DNA of 55,769 bases from an uncultured Prevotellaceae bacterium (GTDB taxonomy: Bacteria > Bacteroidota > Bacteroidia > Bacteroidales > Bacteroidaceae). The notes under the pieces are model-generated. The model ran no database searches. It was not told the origin of the DNA and worked only from the letters and a program-made list of their open reading frames with translations. The stretch spans positions 1-55,769 of the forward strand of contig CAMADY010000005.1 of NCBI GenBank assembly GCA_945831805.1, in the 5' to 3' direction. A program made the position numbers and the translations under genes. This document shows, one piece after another, positions 8,886 through 18,841 of this stretch; position 1 is the first letter of the stretch, and every line of letters starts with the position of its first letter.

Positions 8886-11800
8886 TTACTTCATCTTGGC
8901 GCCGGCAGCGTTGTACTGCATGTCTGACTTCTTGATTACGAGTCGTCCGTTCTTGAAGAACTTCGCAACCTTAGTGTTGTCCTGAGTGCTGTAGCCCTTG
9001 CTTACGGAAACGCTTGTCGTTATGTCGCTGATGATGAGGATACCCTCGTTGAGTCTGCTTGTATCGAAAGAGAGGATGAGGTCCTTGTACTGGTCTGCAT
9101 CTGTCTCCACCTCGATTGTAGGTGTGCCATTGAAGTTGACATTGTCAGGGTTCCAGAGACGTATCACGTCACCTACAGCAGGCTGCCAAACGTATGTTGA
9201 AGAGTAGAAGAGTTTGAGAACAATCTTACCGAGAATGGTAAGCGTTCCAATATCCTGAACGTTCGTTCCGCTGAAGGTAGTCTTTGAAGAAGCATCAACA
9301 GCCTTGCAGATGTTGAACTTCAACGCACCGGTTCTGTTGACCTGTACGTTCTTTCCGTTGAAGATTAATCTGTTTCTTGCCAATGCTGTTGTAGGGCTGT
9401 TTGTAGGCCAGAGCGTACCATTAACGGTAACGGAAGAGTTCTTCATCGTCTCGTCTTCTTCAGAGTTGTTTGATACACCCATGAGCGTTGCTCCCGCATC
9501 AATAGTGAGTGCTCCCGTACCGAGACAAGCCGAGTTCACCTTGAGTGTACCTTCCTTCACAGCAACGGCATTGGTTGTATCCCAAATGCCAGATACGGTC
9601 ATCGTACCTGTTCCGACCTTGTTGAACTTGGCACCTCCAGTAACGATACCAGCGAATGTGAAGTCGGTGTTCTTGCCACCTACGTTCCATGTAGCAGTGC
9701 CCGAACCGCCCTGCGAGAGTGCGATGTATCCGCTGAGTTTACCAGTACCCGTTACCTCACCGATAGGGAAAGTCTTTCCCTGAGTGTGAACGGACTTATT
9801 AGCGTTGAGAACGAGCGTAGCGTTAGGCAGACCGTAAGAATTGTTGAATACGAATCGTCCGTCAACGCCGTCTGTTGTCACCTTACCAGTGAAGCTAGAC
9901 CAGTTGCCCGCGATGTTTGTACGCATAGCATAGTCAGCCTTTCCGTTAGCCGTGGTCATCCATACCGTCACGTTACCTGCACCAGAGAGTGAGGAGGTGT
10001 AGTAACCGTTGGCAGCAGTGTTACCATTGAAGTTCACGCGTGCGGTCTTTCCAGAAGGTACGTTGATAGCGCACGATGCACCATTCTGAAGGTTGAGCGT
10101 GCCAGCCTGGAGCTCTACGGTCTTTGCAGGAGTAGCCTGACCAGTGGTCACAGCACCCGCCTTAACGATGAGTCTTGTGAGTGTAGAGTTATTGGCATTG
10201 AGGTTCAGCGTACCTGCACCCTGCTTCGTCAGGAGCGTACCGTATATAACCTTCTCCTGCGTGAATGTTCCGGCGTTGTTTATTACACCACCGTCATCTG
10301 TCATTACGTTGATGGATGCACCGTTGGTAACAGTACCAGAGGTCTGGAGCACCGCACCGTTAGACATTGTTATCTTACCCTTGTTACCGAGGTTACCCTT
10401 TACGTCGATGCTGTTGGCAAGCTTGCTTACGATGGTAGTACCAGCGTTGAGCTTATTTTCGCCAGTATAGCTGTTGAGGGTGTTGATGGTAACAGTACCA
10501 GTACCGTCCTTCACGAGTGAGCCGGACTTGACATCGCCAGTACCGTTGATGGTGTAGCTCTTGCTGTTGTTCTCGAATGCGAGAGAGGTTACGGTCACCT
10601 CCTCATTGAGAGTTACAGATGTTCTGGTAGCACTGTCATCGAAGGTTACGGCATCGTCGTTGACGAAGACGTCCGGAGTCTTTGTCTCGTCGCCATCAAT
10701 GATGAAGTTCTCTGTCGTTGCCTTGTCCCATGTTACGGAAGTAGCACCAGTCCATGTTACGTTGTTTGGACCGCGAGTGCCGCCGAGCGTGAGGATCACC
10801 TTTCCGTTCTCATAGCGGATACCGGTCTTGAAGGTCTCGATGCCCTCAATCTTGAAGTCTATGATAGAACCTTGGAGCGATGCAGCCTCCATGATGACGT
10901 ACTCGCCCTCCTTGAGGTTCTTACCGTTAATCTCGATAACCGGCTGTATGTACTTAGGACCGTACTTAGTCCACTTGTCGCCTGTCTTCTTCACGAGTGT
11001 CATGCTCTTAGCCTTGATGACGTCGTGCTGGTCAGCGTCCATGTCGATGACGATGCGTGAGCCGTAGTCCATATAGAGTTCTCCGTCAACGGTAATGTTG
11101 CCGATGGTTCCCTCGCCTCCAGGGTTGATGGTAGCGTCATACTGTGCCTTGATGCTCTTGAACTGACCGCCGTTGGAGTTGAGAGTTACGAAGCGGTTGA
11201 GCCAGAGGTCAGAGTTCTTCATCGTGCCGTCGAAGTTTACGATACCCTCCCAGATCTCCGTAGCACCGGTGTGGAGCATGTCAACCTTCGGAAGGTTCAG
11301 CGTACCGTCGCCCTGCTTCACGAGACGTGTAGCGCCAGCGAGTGCTCCTCCAGTTACGTCGCAAGTGTAGTAGTCGTACTTGATGGTAGCCTCCTTTGCT
11401 GAGTATTCAGAACCCGCAGTACCCTGTACCCATGATGGTACGTTGATGGTGAGGATGTCCGGCTGTGCGCCGTCAGCAATAGTAACGCTGCTGTTTCCTG
11501 TCTCGCAGACGATGGCGTGCTTGCCGTTGAGTGAAGCATCGATGGTTCCGCCGTTCTTCACTTCCTCACGACCTGTCATGGTGAGTGGTGGAGGTGCTAT
11601 GGTGATGCCCTCAAGCTCACCAGTGAAGTAAGAAACGTGAGGTGGCTGGTTGTAACCGCACATCTGCCATACCATAGCGTTGCGGTACTGATGGTCAGCC
11701 CATAGTGTAGCCATGCGGTAGCTTGTAGGTGTCGGTGTAGAGTAGATGCGTATGTTGTTGTCGGCAGTGCGCATAACCATCTCCTCACGCCAGTCGCCGA

Positions 11801-13463
11801 GGATATCGCCCTGATAGCAAGGGGTACCCTTCGTGTCGTTGTTTGTCATAGAGCCTGCAGCCACGTAGATAGGATTCCAGCTACCGTACTTAGCCACGCA
11901 GCCCTCAGTGTTCTTTCCGTTGAGGTAGTTGAAGGTCTCTGAGAGGAGGTCTCCGTCCCAGTAGATACGGAAGTTGGTGTTGATACCTGTAGCATCGACT
12001 CCCGGAATAGCATTGTTATAGACAGAGCTGATGGCACCCTCACGTGCAGAGCATCCGAGAGCTCCCGGATAAGCGTTGGAGAAGTTGTCCATCATGGAAC
12101 GTCCGTCGTCTTTGCCGGCATTGAAGCGGTGGTATATCTTTGATGTCGTGGCATCGCGGTAGTTATTACCCGGCTGATCCTCGTTACAAGCGTAGATCTC
12201 CAGTCCGTGGATGTATGGATTGAAGTCGCCGCAGTGCTGTGCGTCACCATGTCCGAGACCTGTAGTAGAGAGTCCCTTGCCGTTGTCGTCGATAACCATT
12301 GAACCGAACAGAATCTCATCGCGTCCGTCCATATCTACGTCAGCAACGCCGTAGTTGTGGTAGCCCTGGCCCTTCCATGCACCGCCGGTGTTATTGTACC
12401 ACTTCCAGCGCAGTGACAGCTTGTGTGTTGACTTGTCAACATCGTATGCAGCCATCTTGTGGCGTGTGTAGATACCACGAGCGAGGAAGATGCTTGGGTT
12501 GCGACCGTCGAGATATGGCGCACCGAAGAAGAACTTGCTTGAGCGGTGTCCGTAGCCGTCGCCCCATGCACCCTCAAGGTTTGTCTCGCCTGGCTCCAGA
12601 CGAGCGAGAGGGTAGTCAATGATGTCGAAGATCTGACCCGTTGCACCATTACAGTAAACGAGGAACTCCTTACCGTCGTGCATGAACCAGTTTGTGCCGC
12701 CGCCAGTAGCAGCGCGGAAGTTGTACCATGAGGTACCGTTCTGTCCGTTGGCACCGATGGTATAGACTGTTCCGTCAGCCATGTGTATGCTTGAGCCCTC
12801 TTCGAGTCGCATGAGGACCTCTGCCTTGCCGTCCTGATCCCAGTCGTAGCCCACGATGTTCTGCTCGTTGTTCTGGAAGTCACCCATGTTAGGTCCGCAG
12901 TTGACCCACCAGAGGCGTGTTCCGTCCATCTTGAAGATTTCGAAGATGGAGTATTCCTTTGTATCTGCGCCGTTGATATTTGGACCGTTCTTTGGGTAAG
13001 ACTGCTGCATCTCCGATAGGTTGTCGAACTTCATGAGGAACTCCAGCTCTCCGTCGCCATCGACGTCGGCGCAGCATGCGTCGTTAGGAACGAGCGTAGA
13101 GGCGATGCCCTCATGGGCGAGCTTTATCTCCTTGTAGCTTGTAGCCCAAGGTGTGACTGCCTTCGACTGTGTCTGCTCCTTGCCCTTCACGATAGGTGCA
13201 ACGGTGTAGGTATTGCTTGCAGTGCCTGAGGCATCGGTGAAGTTAGATACTGTCAGTGGTTCACTGTTGATCTTCGTACCGTTACGATAGACGTTGTATG
13301 TAACGTCATAGTACTCCTCGCCAAGGATTCGCCAGCTGAGATATACTCCGTTGGTAACCTTCATCGCCACGAGTCCACGGTCGAGTTTGTCCGTAACACG
13401 CTGTGCCTGCACCGATGTGAGCGCAAGCATAGCAAAAGTCAGTAGAATGAATAGTTTTTTCAT
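8886..13463 (-). CDS. Rhamnogalacturonan lyase PL11 fused to autotransporter-type beta repeats
   Basis: A 1525-residue secreted protein. The signal peptide ends at about residue 20 (SVQAQR). Residues about 21-615 look like a complete PL11 rhamnogalacturonan lyase: the N-terminal RGLVAMKVTNGVYLSWR domain, then Asp-rich beta-propeller loops such as DVDGDGELEF, DWDQDGKAEV and DVDMDGRDEI, which bind calcium in this family. PL11 cleaves the backbone of rhamnogalacturonan I. Residues about 700-1350 hold at least four PATR-like repeats (LVKQGDGTLNL, LVKDGTGTVTI, LTKQGAGTLNL, FNKVGTGTMTV), as in autotransporter passenger beta-helices. The C-terminus (KVAKFFKNGRLVI...YNAAGAKMK) closely matches that of the 36813 gene and may be a secretion or anchoring tag. 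The gap to the upstream gene is 12 bp. Confidence 0.88.
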   Translation of the reverse strand: MKKLFILLTFAMLALTSVQAQRVTDKLDRGLVAMKVTNGVYLSWRILGEEYYDVTYNVYRNGTKINSEPLTVSNFTDASGTASNTYTVAPIVKGKEQTQSKAVTPWATSYKEIKLAHEGIASTLVPNDACCADVDGDGELEFLMKFDNLSEMQQSYPKNGPNINGADTKEYSIFEIFKMDGTRLWWVNCGPNMGDFQNNEQNIVGYDWDQDGKAEVLMRLEEGSSIHMADGTVYTIGANGQNGTSWYNFRAATGGGTNWFMHDGKEFLVYCNGATGQIFDIIDYPLARLEPGETNLEGAWGDGYGHRSSKFFFGAPYLDGRNPSIFLARGIYTRHKMAAYDVDKSTHKLSLRWKWYNNTGGAWKGQGYHNYGVADVDMDGRDEILFGSMVIDDNGKGLSTTGLGHGDAQHCGDFNPYIHGLEIYACNEDQPGNNYRDATTSKIYHRFNAGKDDGRSMMDNFSNAYPGALGCSAREGAISSVYNNAIPGVDATGINTNFRIYWDGDLLSETFNYLNGKNTEGCVAKYGSWNPIYVAAGSMTNNDTKGTPCYQGDILGDWREEMVMRTADNNIRIYSTPTPTSYRMATLWADHQYRNAMVWQMCGYNQPPHVSYFTGELEGITIAPPPLTMTGREEVKNGGTIDASLNGKHAIVCETGNSSVTIADGAQPDILTINVPSWVQGTAGSEYSAKEATIKYDYYTCDVTGGALAGATRLVKQGDGTLNLPKVDMLHTGATEIWEGIVNFDGTMKNSDLWLNRFVTLNSNGGQFKSIKAQYDATINPGGEGTIGNITVDGELYMDYGSRIVIDMDADQHDVIKAKSMTLVKKTGDKWTKYGPKYIQPVIEINGKNLKEGEYVIMEAASLQGSIIDFKIEGIETFKTGIRYENGKVILTLGGTRGPNNVTWTGATSVTWDKATTENFIIDGDETKTPDVFVNDDAVTFDDSATRTSVTLNEEVTVTSLAFENNSKSYTINGTGDVKSGSLVKDGTGTVTINTLNSYTGENKLNAGTTIVSKLANSIDVKGNLGNKGKITMSNGAVLQTSGTVTNGASINVMTDDGGVINNAGTFTQEKVIYGTLLTKQGAGTLNLNANNSTLTRLIVKAGAVTTGQATPAKTVELQAGTLNLQNGASCAINVPSGKTARVNFNGNTAANGYYTSSLSGAGNVTVWMTTANGKADYAMRTNIAGNWSSFTGKVTTDGVDGRFVFNNSYGLPNATLVLNANKSVHTQGKTFPIGEVTGTGKLSGYIALSQGGSGTATWNVGGKNTDFTFAGIVTGGAKFNKVGTGTMTVSGIWDTTNAVAVKEGTLKVNSACLGTGALTIDAGATLMGVSNNSEEDETMKNSSVTVNGTLWPTNSPTTALARNRLIFNGKNVQVNRTGALKFNICKAVDASSKTTFSGTNVQDIGTLTILGKIVLKLFYSSTYVWQPAVGDVIRLWNPDNVNFNGTPTIEVETDADQYKDLILSFDTSRLNEGILIISDITTSVSVSKGYSTQDNTKVAKFFKNGRLVIKKSDMQYNAAGAKMK

Positions 13464-13475
13464 ATTTTGATTTTT

Positions 13476-15791
13476 TTATTTTATAGCCTGGTTTACGATG
13501 ATGTTGGCATCAGCCTCCGTCACCTTTCCGTCGCAGTTGACATCTGCCAATTCCTTTGCGAAGCTCGCTGGGTTCTTTCCGAGGAAGTAGTCGGTGATGA
13601 GCTTTGCGTCAGCGAGATCCACCTTGCCGTCGAGGTTGACGTCTCCGAGCAGGAATCCGTTGGCAAGGCGGTAGTTTACGAGTTCATCCTCAGCGATGAT
13701 GATGAACTGCTGCCTTGTAGCAGTGTCGGCGAAGTCGAAGTTCTCGATGTTCATCAATCCGTATCCGCTGCTGAGCTTTCCTGCCGTCATGGACTTATTG
13801 CCGTTGTCCTTCCATGTCACCCAGTAGCCATGCGTCTTGTAGCCATTGCTGAGTGTCACATCGGTGCGATCCGGCATGAGCTGAAATTCCTCCGAATCCT
13901 CAAGCGGCATCGTTGATGTCACCTCTCTTATATTTACTGCCGTAGCGTTGGAAGAGTGAGAGAGATACTTGTCAACGCCTACGTTTCTGAAGCGATAGTA
14001 ACCCTTCTGTGCGTCGTACTCCAGGTTCCAGGCATCGTTGTCGGTGAGGAACACCTTGCCGCCAAGAACCTCCTTCCATCTGAGCAGACGTGCGGTGCGC
14101 GCAGTCATGAGGCCGGTGCCGAGACCGAGAGCCTCGTTCTTACACATTATATAATACTTCTTACCCTCGTCAAAGTTGAAGGTGTATGCCGGCAGTCCGT
14201 TGGTGTAGCCGGTGGTAGGGTTCATTCCATCTACGAACATACCGTAGAGGAGTATGCAACCTCCGGCGTACTGTAGTTGAAGGTGCTTGTCCTTGTCGGC
14301 ACCATTTACGAACCAGTCGTATGTAGCCTTTCTGCCCCATGCGTGAGTTCCGTCGCCGACCATGCAGTTGTACTCCTCTGTCTCATCATAAGGGTTTGCC
14401 TCAATGTTCTCCAGGAAGGAATAGACCTTGTTGGCCTCACGACCGAACCACTTCCAGCTGTGCACGTTGGCATCGGCATATCGTGCTGACGTACCCACAC
14501 CTACGCCGTGTCCTGTCTCGTGGATTACGGTGCCGATAGCCTGGTTGCCTGCATTCGGTCCGATGCGCATCCATCCACCATAGCTACAGTCTGCTGTAGG
14601 TGTCTGTGCACCGTAACTACCCGTCAGTCTGAATCCCGCAATGCCCGTCCATTCGTTGAAGTATTCTATTGTCTCGCGGATGGCGTTGCGGCAGCGTATG
14701 TTAGCCTCCAGTGTCGGAGCGCCCTCATTCCATGTACCAATACATGTGCCCTTAGGGTGGGTAACGATCTTCACCTCGTCGCCGTAAGCCACCTCATAGG
14801 TATTGTTAATGACGTATGGGCGGAGGTAATAGACGGTAGCGGACTTCAAACCGGTGATATGGTAGATGTTGCCATTAAGTGTCCAGTACTCGTTTGTGCG
14901 TGAGTCGAGGACTGTAGGATTATGTTCTGTGCTCCAGCAAACGCCGCGTTCGAGGACGTTTGAGCCCGCAGTCTCGAAGCGCATGAGAGCCTCCGTAGCG
15001 CCAGTAGGGCAGTAGTGGTTTGTCGATGTCACCTTGATGGCAGTGCCCGTTCCATGCGTTGCATTAGCGAGTTTGACAGCAAATTCGCCATTCTCTATGG
15101 CAGCATTGATGTCAGTGAATGCTGCCATGACATCCTTTGTAGCCGACTCAGCAGTGATAGCCTTTGCCTTCTGCAGTGCATCGACGAGCTGCCGCTGTGC
15201 CTTAGCGTCGATCTTCTGTCCTGCAAGACGTTCTGCTACGGCGATGCGCTCGCCGAGATTGCTGAGTACCGTCTCCATAGGTGTTGCCTCAACAAGCGTG
15301 AGGCGGAAGTTGTCAACGGCAAGCCAGTTGCCCGTGGCACCGGAAGCAATAAAGCCCAGCTTCACTGTTCCCGTGGTGTTGTCAAAATCCACAGAGTAGT
15401 CGGCAGGGGTATAGACGGTGGTGCGGTTAGTCTTGTCGCCAGCAAAGATGTACGCGCCGTAGCACTTGCCCGTGGTGTTGTTCTGATCGAGGTTCTGCGC
15501 CGTAACGGTGAGGGTATATTTACCGAACGGCAGTCCGTTGATAACCTGCGTGATGCTTGCATTGCCCACGGCAGTACCCTTGATGACCCACTTCTCGGCA
15601 TAGACGGTTCCAGACTTTATGAAACTGGTGTTCGACTGCATCACGAGTCCTGAGACAGTCCATCCTGTGAATCCATCCTTCTCGAAGGAAGGGTTCTGGA
15701 TATATTTTGTTGCATCTGTCTGTGCCATTGCAGCAGAGGCAGTTACGACCATATATGCTATTGCAAGGAATTTACTAGAGAATTTCTTCAT
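13476..15791 (-). CDS. Secreted zincin-like protein with FN3-like and dockerin-like domains
   Basis: A 771-residue secreted protein. Signal peptide to about residue 23 (AAMAQ). A jelly-roll carbohydrate-binding-like module follows (IQNPSFEKDGFTGWT, 30-168), then a helical linker (172-235) and an FN3-like domain of the RGVCWSTEHNPT type (about 240-345). Residues 424-434 read HETGHGVGVGT, a zinc metallopeptidase HExxHxxGxxT motif. The final 57 residues are a two-repeat dockerin-like module (DVNLDGKVDLADA, DVNCDGKVTEADA). Being in this locus suggests it acts on a glycosylated protein or other wall material at the cell surface, but protease activity is not demonstrated. An exact family is not recognised. 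Translation start and signal peptide agree. Confidence 0.75.
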   Translation of the reverse strand: MKKFSSKFLAIAYMVVTASAAMAQTDATKYIQNPSFEKDGFTGWTVSGLVMQSNTSFIKSGTVYAEKWVIKGTAVGNASITQVINGLPFGKYTLTVTAQNLDQNNTTGKCYGAYIFAGDKTNRTTVYTPADYSVDFDNTTGTVKLGFIASGATGNWLAVDNFRLTLVEATPMETVLSNLGERIAVAERLAGQKIDAKAQRQLVDALQKAKAITAESATKDVMAAFTDINAAIENGEFAVKLANATHGTGTAIKVTSTNHYCPTGATEALMRFETAGSNVLERGVCWSTEHNPTVLDSRTNEYWTLNGNIYHITGLKSATVYYLRPYVINNTYEVAYGDEVKIVTHPKGTCIGTWNEGAPTLEANIRCRNAIRETIEYFNEWTGIAGFRLTGSYGAQTPTADCSYGGWMRIGPNAGNQAIGTVIHETGHGVGVGTSARYADANVHSWKWFGREANKVYSFLENIEANPYDETEEYNCMVGDGTHAWGRKATYDWFVNGADKDKHLQLQYAGGCILLYGMFVDGMNPTTGYTNGLPAYTFNFDEGKKYYIMCKNEALGLGTGLMTARTARLLRWKEVLGGKVFLTDNDAWNLEYDAQKGYYRFRNVGVDKYLSHSSNATAVNIREVTSTMPLEDSEEFQLMPDRTDVTLSNGYKTHGYWVTWKDNGNKSMTAGKLSSGYGLMNIENFDFADTATRQQFIIIAEDELVNYRLANGFLLGDVNLDGKVDLADAKLITDYFLGKNPASFAKELADVNCDGKVTEADANIIVNQAIK

Positions 15792-15803
15792 TTTGTTAGG
15801 CTT

Positions 15804-15840
15804 TTACTTTGTAATAGTAATGCTCTTACTTTGTAATAGT
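15804..15840. repeat. Short intergenic direct repeat
   Basis: TTACTTTGTAATAGT occurs at 15804-15818 and again at 15826-15840, a 22-bp period, inside the 56-bp gap between the GH30-like and zincin genes. It is a simple tandem duplication with no clear promoter layout. Confidence 0.7.
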
Positions 15841-15847
15841 TAGTATT

Positions 15848-18748
15848 CTATTTCGTAAGATATATGTTTACGATTGTCTTTGCATCGTTGAGGGTTATCT
15901 TATCGTCGCAGTCGATGTCGTAGATGTGATTATTTCTGTCTGGTGTCACGTCAACATATCCGGAAGACTGTATGTTGCTGAGGAAATAGTTAGCCACTAT
16001 GTTGGCATCCTCAACAGTCACCTTGCCGTCCTTGTTGACGTCAGCGTCAGGCATTTCGCCGTAGGCTCTCAGCGTGGCTACCTGGTCAGCCGAGAGTGCG
16101 TAGTTGTAGATTCTGATGTCGTCGATATATCCCTTGAAGAGCGGATCTGCCGCATACTGGCTCGCACCGATGTAGCAACGCTTCGGCATGAAGTCTGCCG
16201 GGCGTATCTTCATAGTCTTTGAGGTGTAAACCTTGTCGGTTCCGACATAGAGAGATACGCTGTCCTCGGAGAGTGTCACGGCGATGTGCTGCCATCCGAC
16301 GCTTCTCCATGATCCGAGTTTTGGCGCGCTTATGATCTCCTCTTCGCCACCGTTCTTCATGACGAGGCGCATCTGGCTGCCGTTGCCCGGTGTAAGGAAG
16401 AAGTAGTGGTCCTGGTCACTGCCGAAGTCGAAGAGTCGCGTCCAGCTGATGTTGGAGCTTTCGTTATACACCCACATACATATCGTCATCTCCCTCATGG
16501 CACCGACGGATGGTGGCAGCGTGAGGAAATTGTCGCCGGAGAAGTGCATTGCCTTGTCGCCCTCCTTCACTCCCTTTGCAGGTGCTGCATAATTCTCGGT
16601 TCCTGTGAGTACGGCATCCATCTGGTTGCGGGTATCGTCGTTGGCATCGGAGTTGAGTCCGTAGTGCGCAATAAGCTCGCCGCCCTTCCAGTCCTTCACC
16701 TTTTGTATGTTGAGGGTAACAGGCTGCGTGACGGGTGATGCCTCAGAGATATTGCGTGAGCGGTCCACGGTCTTTACCTTATATATATATGACTCTCCCG
16801 GAATCATGTCGTTGTCGATGAACTGCGTTCCCTTGACCATGCGGCCAATAACGTCCCACTGGTCAGCCAACGGTGCAGAGGAGACTTTTGCGCGGAGGAC
16901 GTTATATCCATCGACATCGGTATCGGTGGTGTTTGGCGTCCAGCTGATGAGGGCAGCAGCGGAGAGCCTCTCGACCTTTACCTCCGCAGGAGCAGCCGGT
17001 GCGTCGAGTTCGAGCTTACCGGTAGCTGTAACGTCTGCGGTGTTGACGGGTATGAAGCGCCATCTCTGTTCTGCATTGCCGGTGAATGCCTGCATCACGA
17101 CAGGCACATTCTGATTGGTGCTGCCACCCTTCACTCCAAGGTAAAGTCCAGTGTAGCGGTTGCGGATGTACCAGAAGTTGTCGCCGGCATACTCAAAGTA
17201 GAACTCGTTTCGCGTGCCGTGTGCCCAGTTGGTGTCATACTTCAGGCCAATGCCTTCCTCCAGTGCCCACTCCGCAGTAGTGGTGATGTTCTTGCCGTCG
17301 GTAGAGCCAGGCGTACGGAGAGTTGAGTAGCTGAAGTCTCCACCGCAGTCTTCTGCCACGGGTTCTATGACCCACATGTTGTAGTCTGCCGGATACCTTC
17401 TGTAGTATATCTGCTGTATTACGTTGCCGTTAAGAGGGTATGAGAGTGCATACTTGGACTTCTCGTTCATGATGACGTACTGTCCGCTGCGTATGTAGTC
17501 CGTAGGGACGTCCTCTCCGTACTGCACACCCAGTATGCGCTCTGCGTTCTTCTGTCCGGCACCCTGATACTTGCCGTTAGGGTCTGCCGGGATGTGCTGC
17601 TGATAGCTGTAAACCGGTCCGTAGCCGTCGAAGTACGCCGGACGGTCTGTTGATATGAAGTTGTAGTACTGCGGCTTTGCCTGACGCTCGCTGGCTCCCG
17701 CAAATGCGTTGATTCTCTCCTCTGTCTCTTCTGATGCGGAATTCTTCCTTCGGTTCCACTTATATACTGCCGCTCCGGTCCATGTAGCCTGGTCCTCGGC
17801 GTAACCTATTTCTTTTCCAAAATATGATGCCTTGCAGAATTCTCCACGTGCAATGGCATCCCATCCCCACCATATACCTGTCTGCATACCGTGGTGAATG
17901 CCGATGAACGCCTCCATGGTGTTGTGGAGCTCGTCGGCTGTTGCGTGATTGCCGTCGTTGCGTACCGTATCCCAGAACTTGGTGTAGTTCGCCATTGTTC
18001 CGGCGAGCTGGTGGGTGTTGCCCTCGTTGACGTACGGCTTGATGTAGTTATACCAGGAGAGTGCCTGGTCACAGTTCAGCGTATTGCCGCCGCTGATGCG
18101 TACTCCCTTGAAGTATGGATCTTCAGAGATGAGCTGTGCGATGGCCTTGAAGTCAGCCTGCGTGCCTTCCTTCCAGTCGTCATAGTCCGGCTCGTTGAAT
18201 GGTGATATGGTAACGACGTTGAAGCCATGATGCAGGCAGTAGTCCATCGTTGCCTTGATAACCTTGTACCATTCCTCCGGATGTCCGAAGTATTTAGCGT
18301 AGTTGGCATCGCAGTCAGGGTACTTTTCTTTATCCATCAGTACCTCGTGGTCGCAGTTGAGGGCGATGTTCCTGACGCCGCTCATCGCAATGTTGTTGAG
18401 TCGCGACTGGAGGTTCGCAATCTGCCAGTCGGAGAGTGTCTTATCGTCCTTCATGATGGAAGGCTGGAAGCTTACGCGTCCTACCTTCAGCACTTCCTTC
18501 GTGATGGCGTTTGTTCCCCTGACGACATTCTGATCCCAGTTCCATGCGACATCGAGTCCCCACTCTACGGGCTGTGCTGGAGTGATATACTGGCTGAGGG
18601 GGCGGTCCGTACTGAACGGTACAGCCACTGCTTCCTTCGCTGGTGCGGCGAGTTTCATGGATGTGCTTGGAATTCTTTGCGCAAATGATGTTGCCGGCAT
18701 GATAGCCGACAACATCATTGCTGAGAATATAGTCAGAGTCTTTGTCAT
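15848..18748 (-). CDS. Secreted GH30-like (clan GH-A) hydrolase with ricin, FN3, LamG and dockerin-like domains
   Basis: A 966-residue multidomain enzyme. Signal peptide to about residue 24 (TSFAQR). The N-terminal TIM-barrel-like region (about 50-420) includes ISPFNEPDYDDW with E186 in the NEP motif expected of the clan GH-A acid/base. GH30-type beta-glycosidase is the nearest match from memory, but the subfamily and nucleophile are uncertain. Next come a ricin-type lectin domain (about 420-570, with NRYTGLYLGVKGG and QRWRFIPV), an FN3 domain (about 580-670), a LamG/concanavalin-like domain (about 680-880, ending FKGYIDDIRIYNYALS) and a dockerin-like tail (DVNKDGKVTVEDA, DIDCDDKITLNDA) with an unusually long spacer between repeats. 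First enzyme after the second SusD gene; the 93-bp gap carries a 10-bp-period array. Confidence 0.75.
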   Translation of the reverse strand: MTKTLTIFSAMMLSAIMPATSFAQRIPSTSMKLAAPAKEAVAVPFSTDRPLSQYITPAQPVEWGLDVAWNWDQNVVRGTNAITKEVLKVGRVSFQPSIMKDDKTLSDWQIANLQSRLNNIAMSGVRNIALNCDHEVLMDKEKYPDCDANYAKYFGHPEEWYKVIKATMDYCLHHGFNVVTISPFNEPDYDDWKEGTQADFKAIAQLISEDPYFKGVRISGGNTLNCDQALSWYNYIKPYVNEGNTHQLAGTMANYTKFWDTVRNDGNHATADELHNTMEAFIGIHHGMQTGIWWGWDAIARGEFCKASYFGKEIGYAEDQATWTGAAVYKWNRRKNSASEETEERINAFAGASERQAKPQYYNFISTDRPAYFDGYGPVYSYQQHIPADPNGKYQGAGQKNAERILGVQYGEDVPTDYIRSGQYVIMNEKSKYALSYPLNGNVIQQIYYRRYPADYNMWVIEPVAEDCGGDFSYSTLRTPGSTDGKNITTTAEWALEEGIGLKYDTNWAHGTRNEFYFEYAGDNFWYIRNRYTGLYLGVKGGSTNQNVPVVMQAFTGNAEQRWRFIPVNTADVTATGKLELDAPAAPAEVKVERLSAAALISWTPNTTDTDVDGYNVLRAKVSSAPLADQWDVIGRMVKGTQFIDNDMIPGESYIYKVKTVDRSRNISEASPVTQPVTLNIQKVKDWKGGELIAHYGLNSDANDDTRNQMDAVLTGTENYAAPAKGVKEGDKAMHFSGDNFLTLPPSVGAMREMTICMWVYNESSNISWTRLFDFGSDQDHYFFLTPGNGSQMRLVMKNGGEEEIISAPKLGSWRSVGWQHIAVTLSEDSVSLYVGTDKVYTSKTMKIRPADFMPKRCYIGASQYAADPLFKGYIDDIRIYNYALSADQVATLRAYGEMPDADVNKDGKVTVEDANIVANYFLSNIQSSGYVDVTPDRNNHIYDIDCDDKITLNDAKTIVNIYLTK

Positions 18749-18760
18749 TATGTTTTTTGT

Positions 18761-18835
18761 TTATAGGGGGTTCTAGGGTGGCCTAGGAGGTCCTAGGAAG
18801 ACCTCGGATATCCTATGGGGACCTAAGAGGTATAG
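18761..18835. repeat. 10-bp-period CTAG array (7 units)
   Basis: Seven consecutive decamers stay in exact register (TTATAGGGGG, TTCTAGGGTG, GCCTAGGAGG, TCCTAGGAAG and so on). The shared core is CCTAGG or a near variant. It fills most of the gap between the SusD stop and the GH30-like start. Confidence 0.85.
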
Positions 18836-18841
18836 ATGATT

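Noticed and set aside
15015-15653. 212-codon plus-strand ORF
   Set aside because: Antisense to the zincin-like gene, which has clear domains; no promoter or recognisable sequence.
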